Part shown: one piece after another, positions 1-11,315 of the stretch
How the letters are laid out: each line of letters starts with the position of its first letter
Position numbering within the stretch: the first letter of the stretch is position 1
From: Siphonodentalium dalli
Taxonomy: Eukaryota > Mollusca > Scaphopoda > Gadilida > Siphonodentaliidae
Direction of reading: 5' to 3'
Length of the DNA: 64,000 bases
NCBI GenBank assembly: GCA_032622095.1
Contig: CP136066.1
Span: 107,155,319 to 107,219,318, forward strand
Made by a program: the position numbers and the translations under genes
The notes under the pieces: model-generated
Told to the model about the DNA's origin: nothing
Database searches by the model: none
The model's input: only the letters and a program-made list of their open reading frames with translations

Positions 1-201
1 ACTGACTCTGAGAAAGACGGTGAGTGTGAAGATGTTATGTTTGTAAATCCACTCGCCGCATTGACGAAGGATCAGATTGTTGGTATTGCTGGAGAACGAG
101 ATTCCTCTGATGATGGTGATGCGAAATTTCAATGTGGCGTCTGTTGCTCTTCATTCTCAAATAGTTCGGAATTGGAAATGCATGTTGAAACACATGTTTA
201 G
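1..201 (+). CDS. C2H2 zinc-finger protein, C-terminal end (partial)
   Basis: The first 66 codons are open in frame 1 and end at TAG 199-201. The peptide has an acidic Ser/Asp-rich stretch (residues ~38-46) followed by one classical C2H2 finger, C-x2-C-x12-H-x3-H, whose last His is two residues from the C-terminus. This is the end of the last exon of a zinc-finger gene that begins before the window; no start or splice acceptor is visible. C2H2 fingers usually bind DNA, but one finger does not identify the protein or target. Confidence that it codes is high because of the exact finger spacing; the identity is unknown. Confidence 0.8.
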   Translation, partial: TDSEKDGECEDVMFVNPLAALTKDQIVGIAGERDSSDDGDAKFQCGVCCSSFSNSSELEMHVETHV

Positions 202-1617
202 TTTACACCAGAGTTTAACTTTTAGTTGAATGTTAAAGGAATACCAGCATTGAAGTTTTCTTCTTTTTTAATTGGATGTATTAAATGTTGATAACATTTT
301 GTAGAAGGTCCATCAGAATCTGATTATAAATACACAAGGTATGGTTTGTTAATTATTAGTACTCTCAGGTGCCTAATAATCATGTTGGCCTAATAATAGT
401 GATGGGTGGAGATTTAGGCTGAAATTAATAATAGTGATTGCAGTTTCACTGTATGTCTCAATGCCAAATAATTTCTCCAAAATTAATAATCGTGCTGACA
501 CTATTTTTAGGCACTTGAGAGTACATACATTTGGGTTCAGACATATGCCTCTATGCATAATTTCCTTGCCTTAACGTTTGGTTAAAGATAGTGTATATCT
601 TCTGGGCCACAATTAAAACAACAGCTTAATTTTTATAAAACCCAATTTCAAGACTATTATATGTTCTAAAAATAGCCACTTTTACTGTCTTGGGATTATA
701 TGGGGATAATTCTAAAATAATTGATATAAATGATAGAAGCTTTTCTGGACAGGTGTCCTCAATACATAATTATTATTTTATATAAACTTGTCAGGAAGTG
801 ATACACTACAAATATCTTTAGAACATGAGGGAAACCAAGACAACTGCTCTCACCAAATCATGCAAGACAGCTTCTTCATGATATCACTTCATTGTACAAG
901 GCTTTTTAAGGTTGGATAAAAGGTCTGGTCTTTGTCAGAGTTCCATGGTATTAATTTTGTCTCAAAATAAAAAACTATGATTTTGGAAAACATCAACATT
1001 TTATTACTAATAATGTAATAAAGAAAATCCGCAACCAAAGGCATTTGATTTTTACAGAGTATTAACTGACAAATTTATCCTTAAAATATTATTTAATTGA
1101 TTTAAGCGTCGAAGAATTTACCAAAATGATTGATTTAAGCGTCTAAAATAAAAAAAATGGCACAGATGCCTGTACCCAATTGCTTGTATTTGACAAAACA
1201 TATCTCATTCGTTTATGGACAGATTCTACCAAAGGGTTCAGTGTGAGCTGCCGGCTCTGATGAGAAAGAGAAAATTTTAACAGTAGTATATTTATTTATT
1301 ATTAGTTTGATTTTTTTCTACTTGTATCTTTTTTCATTGGAGCAACTTCACTTATAAATGTACATGCCTACTTTCAGCTGCCAGTTATGGCGATACAGTC
1401 TGAATAAATTGGAGACTACCTAACACCAGTAACAGCTTCATGTTCGTTGGTCTGGAACAAATATCAAGGAATCTAAGTGCACCATTCAACTGACAAATAA
1501 AAACTTGTACAAATGATACTGTATTGGTATATCGCTTAAAATCTTTTCTGCTTCTTGGGGTGTCCAAATTTTACTCATTACGGTATTTACCCGAAAATTT
1601 ATGCAAAGTGCTACAAC
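202..1617 (+). other. Probable 3' UTR and AT-rich spacer
   Basis: No coding signal is visible. Candidate polyadenylation hexamers AATAAA lie at 966-971 and 1017-1022, so the zinc-finger transcript may end near 1.0 kb. The UTR extent is inferred. Confidence 0.35.
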
Positions 1618-1619
1618 TA

Positions 1620-1995
1620 CCCTGCTGGACAAAACAAGTGTCCACTTAACCGCGGTGCGGTTAGCATTGCCACCGCGGCTGAAATGCAACTACACCGCGG
1701 CTCCATGGGCTAACTACAGTTGGGCCGCGGTGTACTTACCGTTCGGCCATGGCGTAGTTGCCGCAATGTACGTTCATTAAACTGAAAAAAAGACGATACA
1801 AACCAGAAATCTAACCACGGTGAACATGCCGTTCACCCGCGGTGCAGTTGCCTTTCGGCCGCAGTGTACTTGCTGTCCGGCCGCGGGTACTTGCCGTACG
1901 GCCGCGGTGCTCAACTGCAGTTACAAACTCTGACACCGCGGCCGAACGGCAAATACACTGCGGTGCCAATGGACACTTGTTTTGTCCAGTGGGGT
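1620..1995. repeat. GC-rich foldback element full of CCGCGG motifs
   Basis: A perfect 20-bp inverted pair, CTGGACAAAACAAGTGTCCA (1624-1643) and its complement (1970-1989), bounds a ~370-bp body with many degenerate CCGCGGTG / TTCGGCCGCGG copies in both orientations. Base composition is sharply unlike the AT-rich surroundings. Short open frames here are by-products of the repeat. Confidence 0.7.
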
Positions 1996-2015
1996 AATGT
2001 TTTATTTCACACCCA

Positions 2016-3135
2016 TTGGTTTTTTTTTGTGAAATCGGGGGGAGGGGGTCGAAAAAAAATTCAGGCACGTATGATGGGGTGGGTGGGTGTCTCTCGGGTC
2101 CGAAAAGCAGTTTTTTCCATGTGCCAAATTTTTTTCTATTTCTGCTGTTGAGTCTTATTTTGATGCGTTTTCTACCGATACAACAAAATAAGAATAACTA
2201 TGCAGAACTCAGCTGAAAATAAGCAATAAAATGAAAGCACACCATATGTGACATGGAAATAAAGATATAATAAATAATGGAATAAAATAGACTTTTGACA
2301 ACGTAAAACATAAAATCTTAACATATAAATTGAAGGCCAGCCGGGCCAGCTTGAACAATTTCAAATTGTTTTCCAAGTTAATGTGGATCAGCTTGTAATG
2401 TTAATCACAGTAACAAAGATTTTATCGTCACTGATATCGTGAGCAAAAAAGAAGTGAGATTGGGCTATCCATCCATATGTTATTCCCAATTATTACGAAG
2501 CCTATTACTTCAGGCAGTGGCTACCAGCCTGCCATTACACGCTATAACATGTTTCCTCAGTTCTGGTTTCTGAGATGCCCCAAGAAGAGTCATGCGTGTA
2601 TATCATGCTTATGTTTGGTATTAGCATTATTCTATGAACTGGGATGAACAGTTGTATTTCCACATGTGTTGATAAACAATTTGGTTCAAGCAATATATCA
2701 CATAGCAAATATCAAAATATCAAATAATCTGAAATGTGTTGTACCATGTAGTCTGTAGAATACTCAAATGTGATTATGTGACTAGATCATGTGACTATAT
2801 ATTATGAAAATGAATGTTATTAAAAACTTTGGCACTCTACCTGTCCCTAGAAATGTGATTATGTTGACACATTTCTTGATTAATGACACTTATATGATAA
2901 ATTCAAATAGTATCGTTATCTTCATTATGCACTGTTCTATTAAAATCTCACGCAATAAACTATTTAGGGGCTGGGTGTCCAAAACTGACCGAAAAAAAAA
3001 GGGTGGGTGTCCATAATTGCCTGGAAAAAAAGGCCGGAAACGGAAGAAATTGGGTGGGTGAGTGGGCCGAGGCCGAAAAAAATTAAAATGATCATACGTG
3101 CCTGGAAATTTTTTCCTACCCCCCCCCCAAATGCA
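2016..3135. repeat. Purine-rich interspersed repeat fragments
   Basis: Two G/A-rich patches (about 2025-2130 and 2965-3130) share phrases such as GGGTGGGTGTC, GAAAAAAA and CACGTATGAT / ATCATACGTGCC, partly in opposite orientation. They look like halves or copies of one old repeat. The ~800 bp between them shows nothing recognisable. Confidence 0.35.
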
Positions 3136-3256
3136 GTAAAATACAGAAGATTTTAAAACGTTCAATAAAACTATTTGTCTTGTCCTTTCTACATGTGGAA
3201 TCTAGTCACTGGAGGATTATTGATAATGAAAATAAGAACAAATTCCTTCTATTTAG

Positions 3257-3980
3257 TCAAGATTGAGCTATTGCCATGGGTTGGCACCCGTCGTCCGTCT
3301 GTCAACAGTCTCCTTTAGCACACCCTTCAGGTCACATCTCATAACTGATTGTCACCAACCTTGATATGGATCTTCAGGATGACTTCTAGATGGGACCAAT
3401 ACATTTTTTCTGAAATCTGTTATAAAACATGGCTGCCAGCAGCCATCTTGGATTAAAAAAATTTGTCCATCAGCAAACCATGCCGCCCACATTGTTTTGA
3501 AATTATACAGGCATGTGGATGATCACCTCAAAATTAGAGCTATCAAATTTGAATGGTTTTTGATGAAAAACATGTGGTTCTTCTGGGTGACCACTAGATG
3601 GGAGCCATCAAATTTTCAGAATTTCATTAAAAACATGGCCACCAGCAGCCATCTCGGATTCACATTTGAATTCATTGGCGCGCTCTACAACTGACATTTA
3701 TTGGAGAAATGTTTTTTAAAAGTCTACAGGCATGTTTAGGTTCACCTCTAGATGAAAAACATGGCTGCCGGCACCCATCTCGGATTTGACTCTTTGCATC
3801 ACTAAATACTTTGGCGTGACCTACTGTCATAATTTTTCATCCAATTGATCCCAAACTTCATATGGCTCTTCGGGTTGACCTCTGGTATTACTTAAACGTT
3901 TAGACTATGCACATTCCTTATCCCCTCCATTATTGCCTCTCAAAGTTGAGCTGCAGTGTCATGGTCACTTTCATTTCATG
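3257..3980. repeat. Degenerate copy of the AGCTCAACTTA tandem-filled family
   Basis: It has the same head (GAGCTATTGCCATGG followed by GTCGTCCGTCTGTC), internal phrases (AACATGGCTGCC, AGCCATCTTGGATT) and tail (AAGTTGAGCTGCAGTGTCAT) as the large arrays at 26.1-29.4 kb and 33.5-35.9 kb, but is more diverged. Confidence 0.6.
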
Positions 3981-4553
3981 TTCTTCTTGATAATAATAGT
4001 TTTAACAAACTTGGTATGATTTTTCAATTGTACCCACTGCGAACACTTTCTGTGTCTTTAATTGAAAATAGAAGGTTATACCTACTCAAAGATGGTAGAA
4101 TCATACAAATGCCAAACTTTGTTGTCTTCTGTCAAACATAATTATATTTTATATGGATTGAAAAATTCATGCTCACTGAGAGTGGTTGACATAATTGTAC
4201 TAGTGGGTTGGATGGTATTCTTAAAGAATTGTCTCTTGATTTTTGATGTACGAAATGAATGCTGGTGTCATATATTATTATTTAATTTTGAATGTGACTT
4301 TCTCTCACAATCTCATTTGTTAAGAAATGCTTGTTTCAGGAGTGTTCAAACGAATCTGTTGCGTTGAATTTTAAATACAAATTATAGCCCTAGGTTGTTT
4401 AGATGGTGGCTATATGTATAATCCGTCAATGTACATATTTTCAATGCAAACCATGGTAATTACATGTGTATGGTAATTAGCGTGTGCGTCATGACGTTTC
4501 TTGATATTAATTGATAAAAGCATGTACACCATCACATTTCTTGTTTTCACTCT
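3981..4553. other. AT-rich sequence, nothing recognised
   Basis: Short open frames occur but have no domain, no convincing splice context and biased AT composition. Confidence 0.3.
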
Positions 4554-4786
4554 TTAACCCTTTGAGTGCCAGGTCGATTTTTGTATCAACCCATATACCC
4601 TGTGCCAATGCATTCTCTTATATATGCGAGTCGACCATAGGTCGCCTCGCATATATAAGAGAATGCATTGGCCTAACAATTGTTTTTGTTTTTTTTTTTA
4701 CAATTTTTTACAATTTTAATAATTTATTGTTATATTCTTTAACAGACTTATTTTGTAGGAGCCATTTTTGGCACTCAAAGGGTTAA
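4554..4786. mobile_element. piggyBac-type MITE (TTAA-flanked)
   Basis: Both ends are TTAA with terminal inverted repeats CCCTTTGAGTGCCA and TGGCACTCAAAGGG. The interior holds a long palindrome around ATTCTCTTATATATGCGAG. TTAA target duplication with CCCTTT termini is the piggyBac signature. There is no transposase frame, so it is non-autonomous. Confidence 0.75.
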
Positions 4787-5286
4787 AAGATAGCGACTCT
4801 GTGAAGCGAAGAAAATTTGACTTGCATTTATGTCAATAAAGTGTTAGTTGTTGTGATTTGACAGGTTTGACATTATCGTAGAATTCATTTATAACAGATA
4901 GATTGATTTGCTATATTACATTCATTCCAATATAGAACATATTAGCTACAATCGGAAGCTCTGCATTACAACCAATTTGAATGGCTTAATGCAGACAATG
5001 GATCATGTCATCGCATTGGACCATCGCAACGGACCAATGCAACACTTTTGTCTGAACACTACTTTTCTCAATCAAGATTGTGAAAGCAGCACAATAATAT
5101 AAATTCAGCATTAGTTGTTTTGTGTACAGTTTAGTTTGTTTAATTTATTCTTTTATTTTCTATCCAAAAATAACTTGTGTCATATAATGGATAAGTTAAA
5201 AAATGAAATGACCAATTATCGATAAGAGGATACATGTATAATTCCATCAATATAAATTATAAAATTAGATGATGTACTTAAGTCAT
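4787..5286. other. AT-rich spacer, nothing recognised
   Basis: No supported gene or repeat. Confidence 0.3.
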
Positions 5287-5505
5287 TTAACCCTTTCTAT
5301 ATTAAATGGAATCTCCCACTCAGTTATAAAAGTGTACATTGGAAGGGTCTTATTCATCTGGCGGGATGTTCAGGAGGAAGCAAAAGGAATCCCATTCATT
5401 GGTGGGAAATGTTCAGATAATCAGTTCAACAAATGAGCTAACTTATTGTCTGAACATTTCCTGATGGATAACTACTCGTCAAGCATTTAGTATAGAAAGG
5501 GTTAA
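5287..5505. mobile_element. piggyBac-type MITE, second subfamily
   Basis: TTAACCCTTTCTATA at the left and TATAGAAAGGGTTAA at the right give TTAA duplications and ~11-bp inverted ends. The interior differs from the 4554 and 7261 copies; it has inverted phrases GAAATGTTCAGATAA and TCTGAACATTTCCT. Related degenerate copies sit near 33.3-33.5 kb and 55.18-55.34 kb. Confidence 0.7.
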
Positions 5506-5674
5506 GAACAAGTCATGTTTCTGTGTTTTATGGAATAAAAATGTGTTTATACTTCCAAAATAAGTGTTGATAAAGTTGATTTTTTAATTCCAAAATCCAT
5601 CAGTAAATGTCCTAAAATCACATCAGATAATATTTTTATCCATTCTAATCTAATGCACTCAACCTGACAACTCA

Positions 5675-5934
5675 AACCCTAATATGATGGGAGCTTCCTG
5701 AAATTTTGCAAAAACCCTGTGCCAATGCATTCTCTTATATATGCAAGTCTTCCATAGGGAGCCTCGCATATATAGGAGAATACTTTGGCCTAACAATATT
5801 TATCTTGACCTTGTAAGCCAGTGCATTCTCTTATATATGCGATGCTCCCTATAAGAGACTCGCGTATATAAGAGAATGATCTGGCACAGGATCTTTAATC
5901 CTGCACCAGCGCAGCTCCCGTCATGAAAGGTTAA
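5675..5934. mobile_element. Degenerate piggyBac-type MITE
   Basis: Internal palindromic phrases TTCTCTTATATATGC and GCATATATA match the 4554 and 7261 elements. The right end (TCATGAAAGGTTAA) is kept; the left end has decayed to AACCCTAATATGA. Confidence 0.6.
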
Positions 5935-6590
5935 GCAACAATCCAAGAACCTCAACTAAGACTTCAGTAAATTGATATGCATTGTGAATGAGGTAAAAGA
6001 ATCAAAATATTGATTGACCTGTGAATATATTCAGCAGTATAATCTATATTCCCATCAGCAATAGCAATCACTATAAATTAACTCCATGTTGCATTGCATT
6101 TTGTCACTTTGTAATAATGTGGAAAGTCATTTAATGTCTTGCCAACCAATTGTGAGAAATGCATAAAACTTATGATCTCTGGGTATACATGTATTGTTTT
6201 ATAAAACAATAAGTTGTATAATTATTCTCTGTGATTAGATTGGAAACCAAGGGCCTCCTCCGGTATTTAAAATAATAATTCTCAGTCAAGGACATTTGCA
6301 GTTTTGGCAAATTATATTACCTGAAAAGTCATATATTCTTGATTAAGTTGATTTCTTTATTTAATTTAACAGCTTTATTTAATAAAAGTGTGTTATTATA
6401 TTGATTTGCTATTTTTTTTCTTCAAAAGTCTATCAGATACTAGTATATATAATGTATTTGAAAATGTATTGAAATTATCTGTCCTCCTGGTCTCTTTCAA
6501 TTATTTTATAGAGGATCTTATTGTTTTTCCTTGTATGAATTTTTATTGTGGTCAAAACCCATGACCATGTTGATTCCGTCATTTATTACA
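5935..6590. other. AT-rich spacer, nothing recognised
   Basis: No supported feature on either strand. Confidence 0.3.
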
Positions 6591-6591
6591 T

Positions 6592-7255
6592 ATTTACATA
6601 CTGAAACATACCATGTCCAATTTATCACCCCTAATGTACTATTTCTTCGGCTTCGGGTGTAAAAATATTGAGTTGAGGAACCTACTCTTCAAGTTCAGAA
6701 ATGTTAGATTTTGATTTTTGAAATCTATTTATTTTCTATACCTCACATAATTGTCAGCCAAGCAAAAATTCTACCAGAAATATATGCAGACATGCTTAGA
6801 CGCAGTAAAGAGAGTTTGCAAGGTTACGATTTGCCATGGCTTTCGCAGATCAGAATTGATTTTTGGAATAAAAGACGAAAAAAATTATCATCAGAAACAA
6901 AATTGACAGCATCTTGTGATAGTCGGCATGCGGATACATAGGTATACCGTACTTATTCCCGATTCAGTAAGCATGTTTTATTCATAAAAATAGATAAGTT
7001 ATAATACAATGCTGATCACATGTGAAAGACGATGTTTATTTATATTTGTGATGGGGGAATTTCCAGTTCGAACCAGGCAACACCTTTTATGGAATTTGAG
7101 ATGTAGAAAATAAATAGATTTAAAAAATCAGAATCTGATTACTCTGTGCATTGAAACGTGGATTCTTTGACTAAAATTGAATGTTTTGCACCCCCGAAGG
7201 CATAGAAATAGTAATTTATGGGTGTTAAATTTTACAGGGTATCTTTAAATATATT
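6592..7255. repeat. Inverted-repeat pair flanking a coding-like segment
   Basis: The left arm (~6597-6750) and right arm (~7080-7250) are diverged reverse complements: each carries GAAAATAAATAGATTT, a 'GGTTCC..GACTCAA' zone, CCCCGAAG..AGAAATAGTA and a GGGTGTTAAATT/AATTTATCACCC end. Single arms of the same family occur at 13.37-13.60, 40.53-40.61, 41.43-41.59 (continuing at 46.41) and 47.34-47.43 kb. This looks like a long-TIR transposon family. Confidence 0.55.
6753..6941 (+). CDS. Coding-like segment, possible terminal exon, unidentified
   Basis: After an acceptor-like CTCACATAATTGTCAG (AG about 6756) a frame runs to TAG at 6939-6941. The peptide is balanced and soluble-looking (for example LPEIYADMLRRSKESLQ, then a Trp/Arg/Lys-rich part with WNKRRKKLSS), unlike the other low-complexity frames nearby. 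I do not recognise the family. It lies between the two arms of an inverted repeat, so it may be a transposon-borne exon, a captured exon, or the last exon of a host gene with repeats in intron and UTR. It could also be chance; no upstream exon was found. Confidence 0.35.
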   Translation, partial: VSQAKILPEIYADMLRRSKESLQGYDLPWLSQIRIDFWNKRRKKLSSETKLTASCDSRHADT

Positions 7256-7260
7256 TCTAT

Positions 7261-7504
7261 TTAACCCTTCCATGACTGGAGCATCCTGAAATTTGGTGAA
7301 AACCCTGTGCCAGTGGATTCTCTTATATATGCGAGTCTCCCATAGGGAGCCTCGCATATATAAGAGAATGCATTGGTCTAACAATATTTAACTTGACCTT
7401 GTAAGCCAGTGCATTCTCTATGGGAGACTCGCATAAATAAGAGAAAGCACTGGCACAGGATCATTTATGCTGCACCAGCGAAGCTCCAGTCATGAAAGGG
7501 TTAA
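7261..7504. mobile_element. piggyBac-type MITE, well preserved
   Basis: TTAACCCTTCCATGACTGGAGC at the left mirrors GCTCCAGTCATGAAAGGGTTAA at the right, with TTAA at both edges. Two internal hairpins are built from ATTCTCTTATATATGCGAG and its complement. No transposase frame. Confidence 0.78.
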
Positions 7505-8575
7505 ATGTGATAATTCAATTACAATATTTTTTGGGGAAGAGAAGCAACTTCTATACCCTTGTTATGACAGCGATATTTGTGAGGATTTTAGTGGTACTTT
7601 GACAGGAGCCAGGTACATTTATGGGACAATAAGTCAATTTTTTTTTCAAACTTTACCACTTTGTCTGTACTATTTTAATACAGAACTCAACATAGATTCT
7701 TCGTATTGAGGAAGATAATTGTCTGGCTAAAATGACCACAGAATGTTAGAATATATGAACGATTGTTGGTAGAGAAACACTTGGCTTTTACTTCCCCTTC
7801 ATTTCTGAATACACAACATGAGTATGTGAGCTGGCTCTATTTGATATGTGCTGGTTTCTTCTGGTAATGTTATTTTAGAAAAAATTATTGTTTACTTGTG
7901 TACTGTTTCTCTTGATATGTACATGTATCATATAAAACATTTTTGAGTATTTAGAGTAGAGTTATTATATTAAATGTGTATACAATCATTTATTAATATA
8001 TGTAATCTTAGTTGTTCTTAGTTTTCTTGTTCTAAATTTGCATATGCTATTTTATGCCAGAAAGAGAGAGAGAGAGACAGAGATGTGAGACTGTTGTACA
8101 TGTACATTGAACCAGTATATTACTGATTGCTTCATGATAGGACGACAACTGCACAGCTTCAAAGGACCGACCACAGAGCTTTCATTTCATACTAATTAAG
8201 GGAATCAAGGCCTTCAAAGTGTGTTCATGCAAAATAACATAAAAGTCTGTAAAACAACTATCATCAACAAGTACATGAAACAATGCATTGACCTTGTTCT
8301 TATTTTCATTATTAAAAACTCCAATAATGATATTTTGCATATCAAAACCATTGTTAAGTTAACAATAGAATTAAGGATAAAAGTACAATTAGTCCAATAA
8401 GATACAAAAGTTTAATAAAAACTTGACCGTAAATATTGGTTTATTTGTTGTCAATTCACTGTAACATTTTTGTTTGCATAACAATGATTTCAAGAGGCAA
8501 AATTATGTTTTTGGAAAACTATCAACAATGATTATTTTAAAGAACAAAGTTTATCTATTTCTCCATGTTCTTCTT
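7505..8575. other. AT-rich spacer with a short GA microsatellite
   Basis: An (AG)n run sits near 8061-8078. Otherwise nothing supported. Confidence 0.35.
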
Positions 8576-8578
8576 ATA

Positions 8579-9016
8579 GGCCCATTTTTATACGTTGAGC
8601 CAGACACGGGTCGCGCCAGCCTAATCAGTGTGAAAATGACAAAGTCCAAGATAGTGTGACTCGGGCACGATGTATAAAACCAACTGGCTCCTCAGAATTT
8701 CTCTGGTATGACCCGGCGTGCTCCACGTCTGGTGATGATGTGATACACGTCAGCGGCTCGATGCTGTTTTATACCACGTGATAAACACGGGTCACGCTAA
8801 GATGATTAAGGTAAAATCACTCCCAATTTAGGACCCCTTTGGCAGAGAGCATGCGCAATTTGAAGTTTTTGGCACCATTACATCATCTCTGAGTTGTTCA
8901 AGCACGAGCAATGTCTGGCCCGTGGCTCGACGTATAAATAAAAAAACGTAGAACGTGCCAGAGACGCGCCGATGTCGAGCACGACCCGTGTTTGGCGCGA
9001 CGTATAAAACGGGCAT
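8579..9016. repeat. Foldback element with CACGGGTCGCGCC ends
   Basis: The left end (GCCCATTTTTATACGTTGAG, then CACGGGTCGCGCC) is mirrored by the right end (GACCCGTGTTTGGCGCGACG, then TATAAAACGGGC). More copies of CACGGGTC / GACCCG and ACGTATAAA phrases occur inside in both orientations. CpG-rich relative to its flanks. Confidence 0.6.
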
Positions 9017-9189
9017 TAGTGGTGATGTTTTTGCAGACTTTTATAATTTTTGTACATTTCCCCACTGCAAGTGCCTTGGGTCCCTTTATTATTATTCAGG
9101 CCTCAAATGTAACCTAGTAATTTATTATTATCACCTTCCAGAGACCGTAATAGGTTGATAAATATATGAACGACTTATATATTGCATAT

Positions 9190-9650
9190 GCATAGATCTC
9201 CTAAACGTTGATTTGGTTACCCAGAATTTCCTGAACGTTGATTTGGGTACCCAGGAACTCCTAAATGTTGATTTGGGTACTCAGGTTTCCTAAACGTTGA
9301 TTTGGGTATGCAGGATTTCCAAAAACTTTGATCTGAATACCCAGGATCTCCTAAACGTTGATATGGATACTCTTCAAAGAGAGAATTAATGAAATGGTGA
9401 CGATTTCCAAATATATAATTTTTTCACGTGACTGGATTTATAATGGAAACTCTTAATAAATTAGTTTTGTTCTCGATTAGTCAAAATCTGCATGAATGGT
9501 TTATAACAGATGATGTGTTCTTATGGAATCAAAGCAGATGATATATTTAAGACTCCGACTTTGGTGAGATGTTAGAAATCCTGGGTAACCTAATCAACGT
9601 TTCAGACATCCTGGGTACCTATCAATGTCTCAAGATCCTCATTACTCTAA
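9190..9650. repeat. 31-bp tandem repeats with inverted copies
   Basis: Six diverged units of about 31 bp (CTCCTAAACGTTGATTTGGG plus TACCCAGGAA) occupy 9190-9370. About 210 bp later two to three units return in reverse orientation (CCTGGGTAACCTAATCAACG) at 9578-9650, giving a foldback with minisatellite arms. Confidence 0.65.
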
Positions 9651-9697
9651 TTAACAGAAACATGTGAACTGGACCAACTCAGCAATAAAAGGAGCTA

Positions 9698-9910
9698 GAG
9701 TAATGCTCTAAATAATCGACTCCTTAACCACAGCAGAATTATTGGTAATTTTTCAGGATTTAGTCCGGAATATGGCTTGTTGCCATTCATCGGAAAGCTC
9801 TCAGTGAGAGCTTTCCGATGAATGGCAACAAGCCATAATTCCGACGAAATCCTGAAAAATTACCCATAATTCTGCTGTGGTTAAGGAGTCGATTCTTTAG
9901 AGCATTACTG
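9698..9910. mobile_element. TA-flanked MITE with AGTAATGCTCTA ends
   Basis: Near-perfect foldback. The ends GAGTAATGCTCTA and TAGAGCATTACTG are flanked by TA dinucleotides (9696-9697, 9911-9912), and long arms contain CGACTCCTTAACCACAGCAG. TA duplication suggests the Tc1/mariner superfamily; no transposase. Confidence 0.72.
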
Positions 9911-10442
9911 TAATAATTAATAACTGTTAATGAATTTCTCTCATTTCAATACAGTCTCAATAAAGGGACTCAAGGTCTTCGTGGGCACATGTGAAAATTC
10001 ATATACATCTGTACATAGGTCAACTTTGTTCTTATTATCGTTATCAATTATTCTCCAATGACGAGATTTTCCATGTCAAAACCATTGTTATGAATACATT
10101 ACTCTTACAACTATGTTGCCGATCAAAGTCAAATAATTCCAAGAGAATACCAAAGTCCAATCAAAACGTAAATCTAAACATTGAAAAAGGTCTAAGCGTT
10201 GAAAAATATTCTGAAAAACAGATTTAGACTTAAAATATTTGAATTTAATACAGGTATATGTGGGATCAGTGATGTTTTTTGACAAATTGCTGTAGCAGTA
10301 ATGTTTACAAAACAATGGTTTCAACATGTGAAATATTGTTATCGGATTATTATTTATAATCGATATGAGAACAAAGTTGATCTAATGTTATTATTGATGA
10401 TAGTTGTTTTTACATCTACTCTCTGCAAAGACCTTGAGTCCA

Positions 10443-10801
10443 TTAACCCTTCTGTGACTGGAGCTTCCTGAAATTTTGCGAACCCTGCATTCTCTTACAG
10501 TAATGCTCTAATTAATCGACTCCTTAACCACAGCAGAATTATGGGTAACTTTTCAGGATTTAGTCAGAAATATGGCAACAAGCCATATTTCCGAGGTAAA
10601 TCCTGAAAAGTTACCCATAATTCTGCTGTGGTTAAGGAGTCGATTAATTAGAGCATTACTGTATATATGCATTTATACCTTGACCATGTAAGCAAGTGCA
10701 TTCTATTATATACGCAAGCTCCCTGTGGGAGACTAACATATATTACAGACTGCACTGGTTTTTGCAAAAATTCAGGAAGCTCCAGTCATAAAAGGGTTAA
10801 C
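10443..10801. mobile_element. piggyBac-type MITE interrupted by another MITE
   Basis: The outer ends TTAACCCTTCTGTGACTGGA and CCAGTCATAAAAGGGTTAA match the 7261 family. The body is split at the ATTCTCTTA hairpin by the element at 10498-10661. Confidence 0.75.
10498..10661. mobile_element. Nested TA-flanked MITE
   Basis: Same family as 9698-9910: CAGTAATGCTCTAATTAATC at the left, its complement at the right, TA on both sides (10496-10497, 10662-10663). The 164-bp element is an almost perfect palindrome around the CATATTTC region. Confidence 0.75.
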
Positions 10802-10899
10802 AAGTCCCTTTATCTCAAAATCAGCATTGCTTGATAGGACAACCAAATTTTATACATATGTTCTCTATTCTTGAGATTGGGCTTCTCATGTCAAGACTC

Positions 10900-11315
10900 A
10901 AGCCTGCAAATAGTGTGTCTGTCAATTACAGAATGAGGTACCCAGAGGGTGAATTTAGTAATGCTATCCTGCATGGTGGCTAGCATCACAAAATTCACCC
11001 TCTGGGAACCTCATTCTGCTTAGGCCTTAACTTCTATGGGGACCTAGGATCAGATTGAAGTTCCCCAGTTGAAGTTGGTGATGTTCACCCATTAGTCACC
11101 TTGATTATGCATTTGATCTTCTGCAAAATATGGAATATAGAAACTTTCCAGAAGAGAAAAAGTACCTAAAAACAATGTTAATTTGAGACTATAGATACTT
11201 CCCAGAAGATGAGGCCTAAGCAGAATAAGGTCCCTGGAGGATGAATTTGGCATCACTAAATTCACCCTCTGGGGACCTCACTCTGCAAATGACAGATTCA
11301 CTATTTGCAGGCTTG
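10900..11315. repeat. Foldback element with AGCCTGCAAATAGTG ends
   Basis: The ends (AAGCCTGCAAATAGTG / CACTATTTGCAGGCTT) are inverted. The interior carries two hairpins built from AGAGGGTGAATTT and AAATTCACCCTCT with AATGAGGT / ACCTCATT. Confidence 0.65.
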
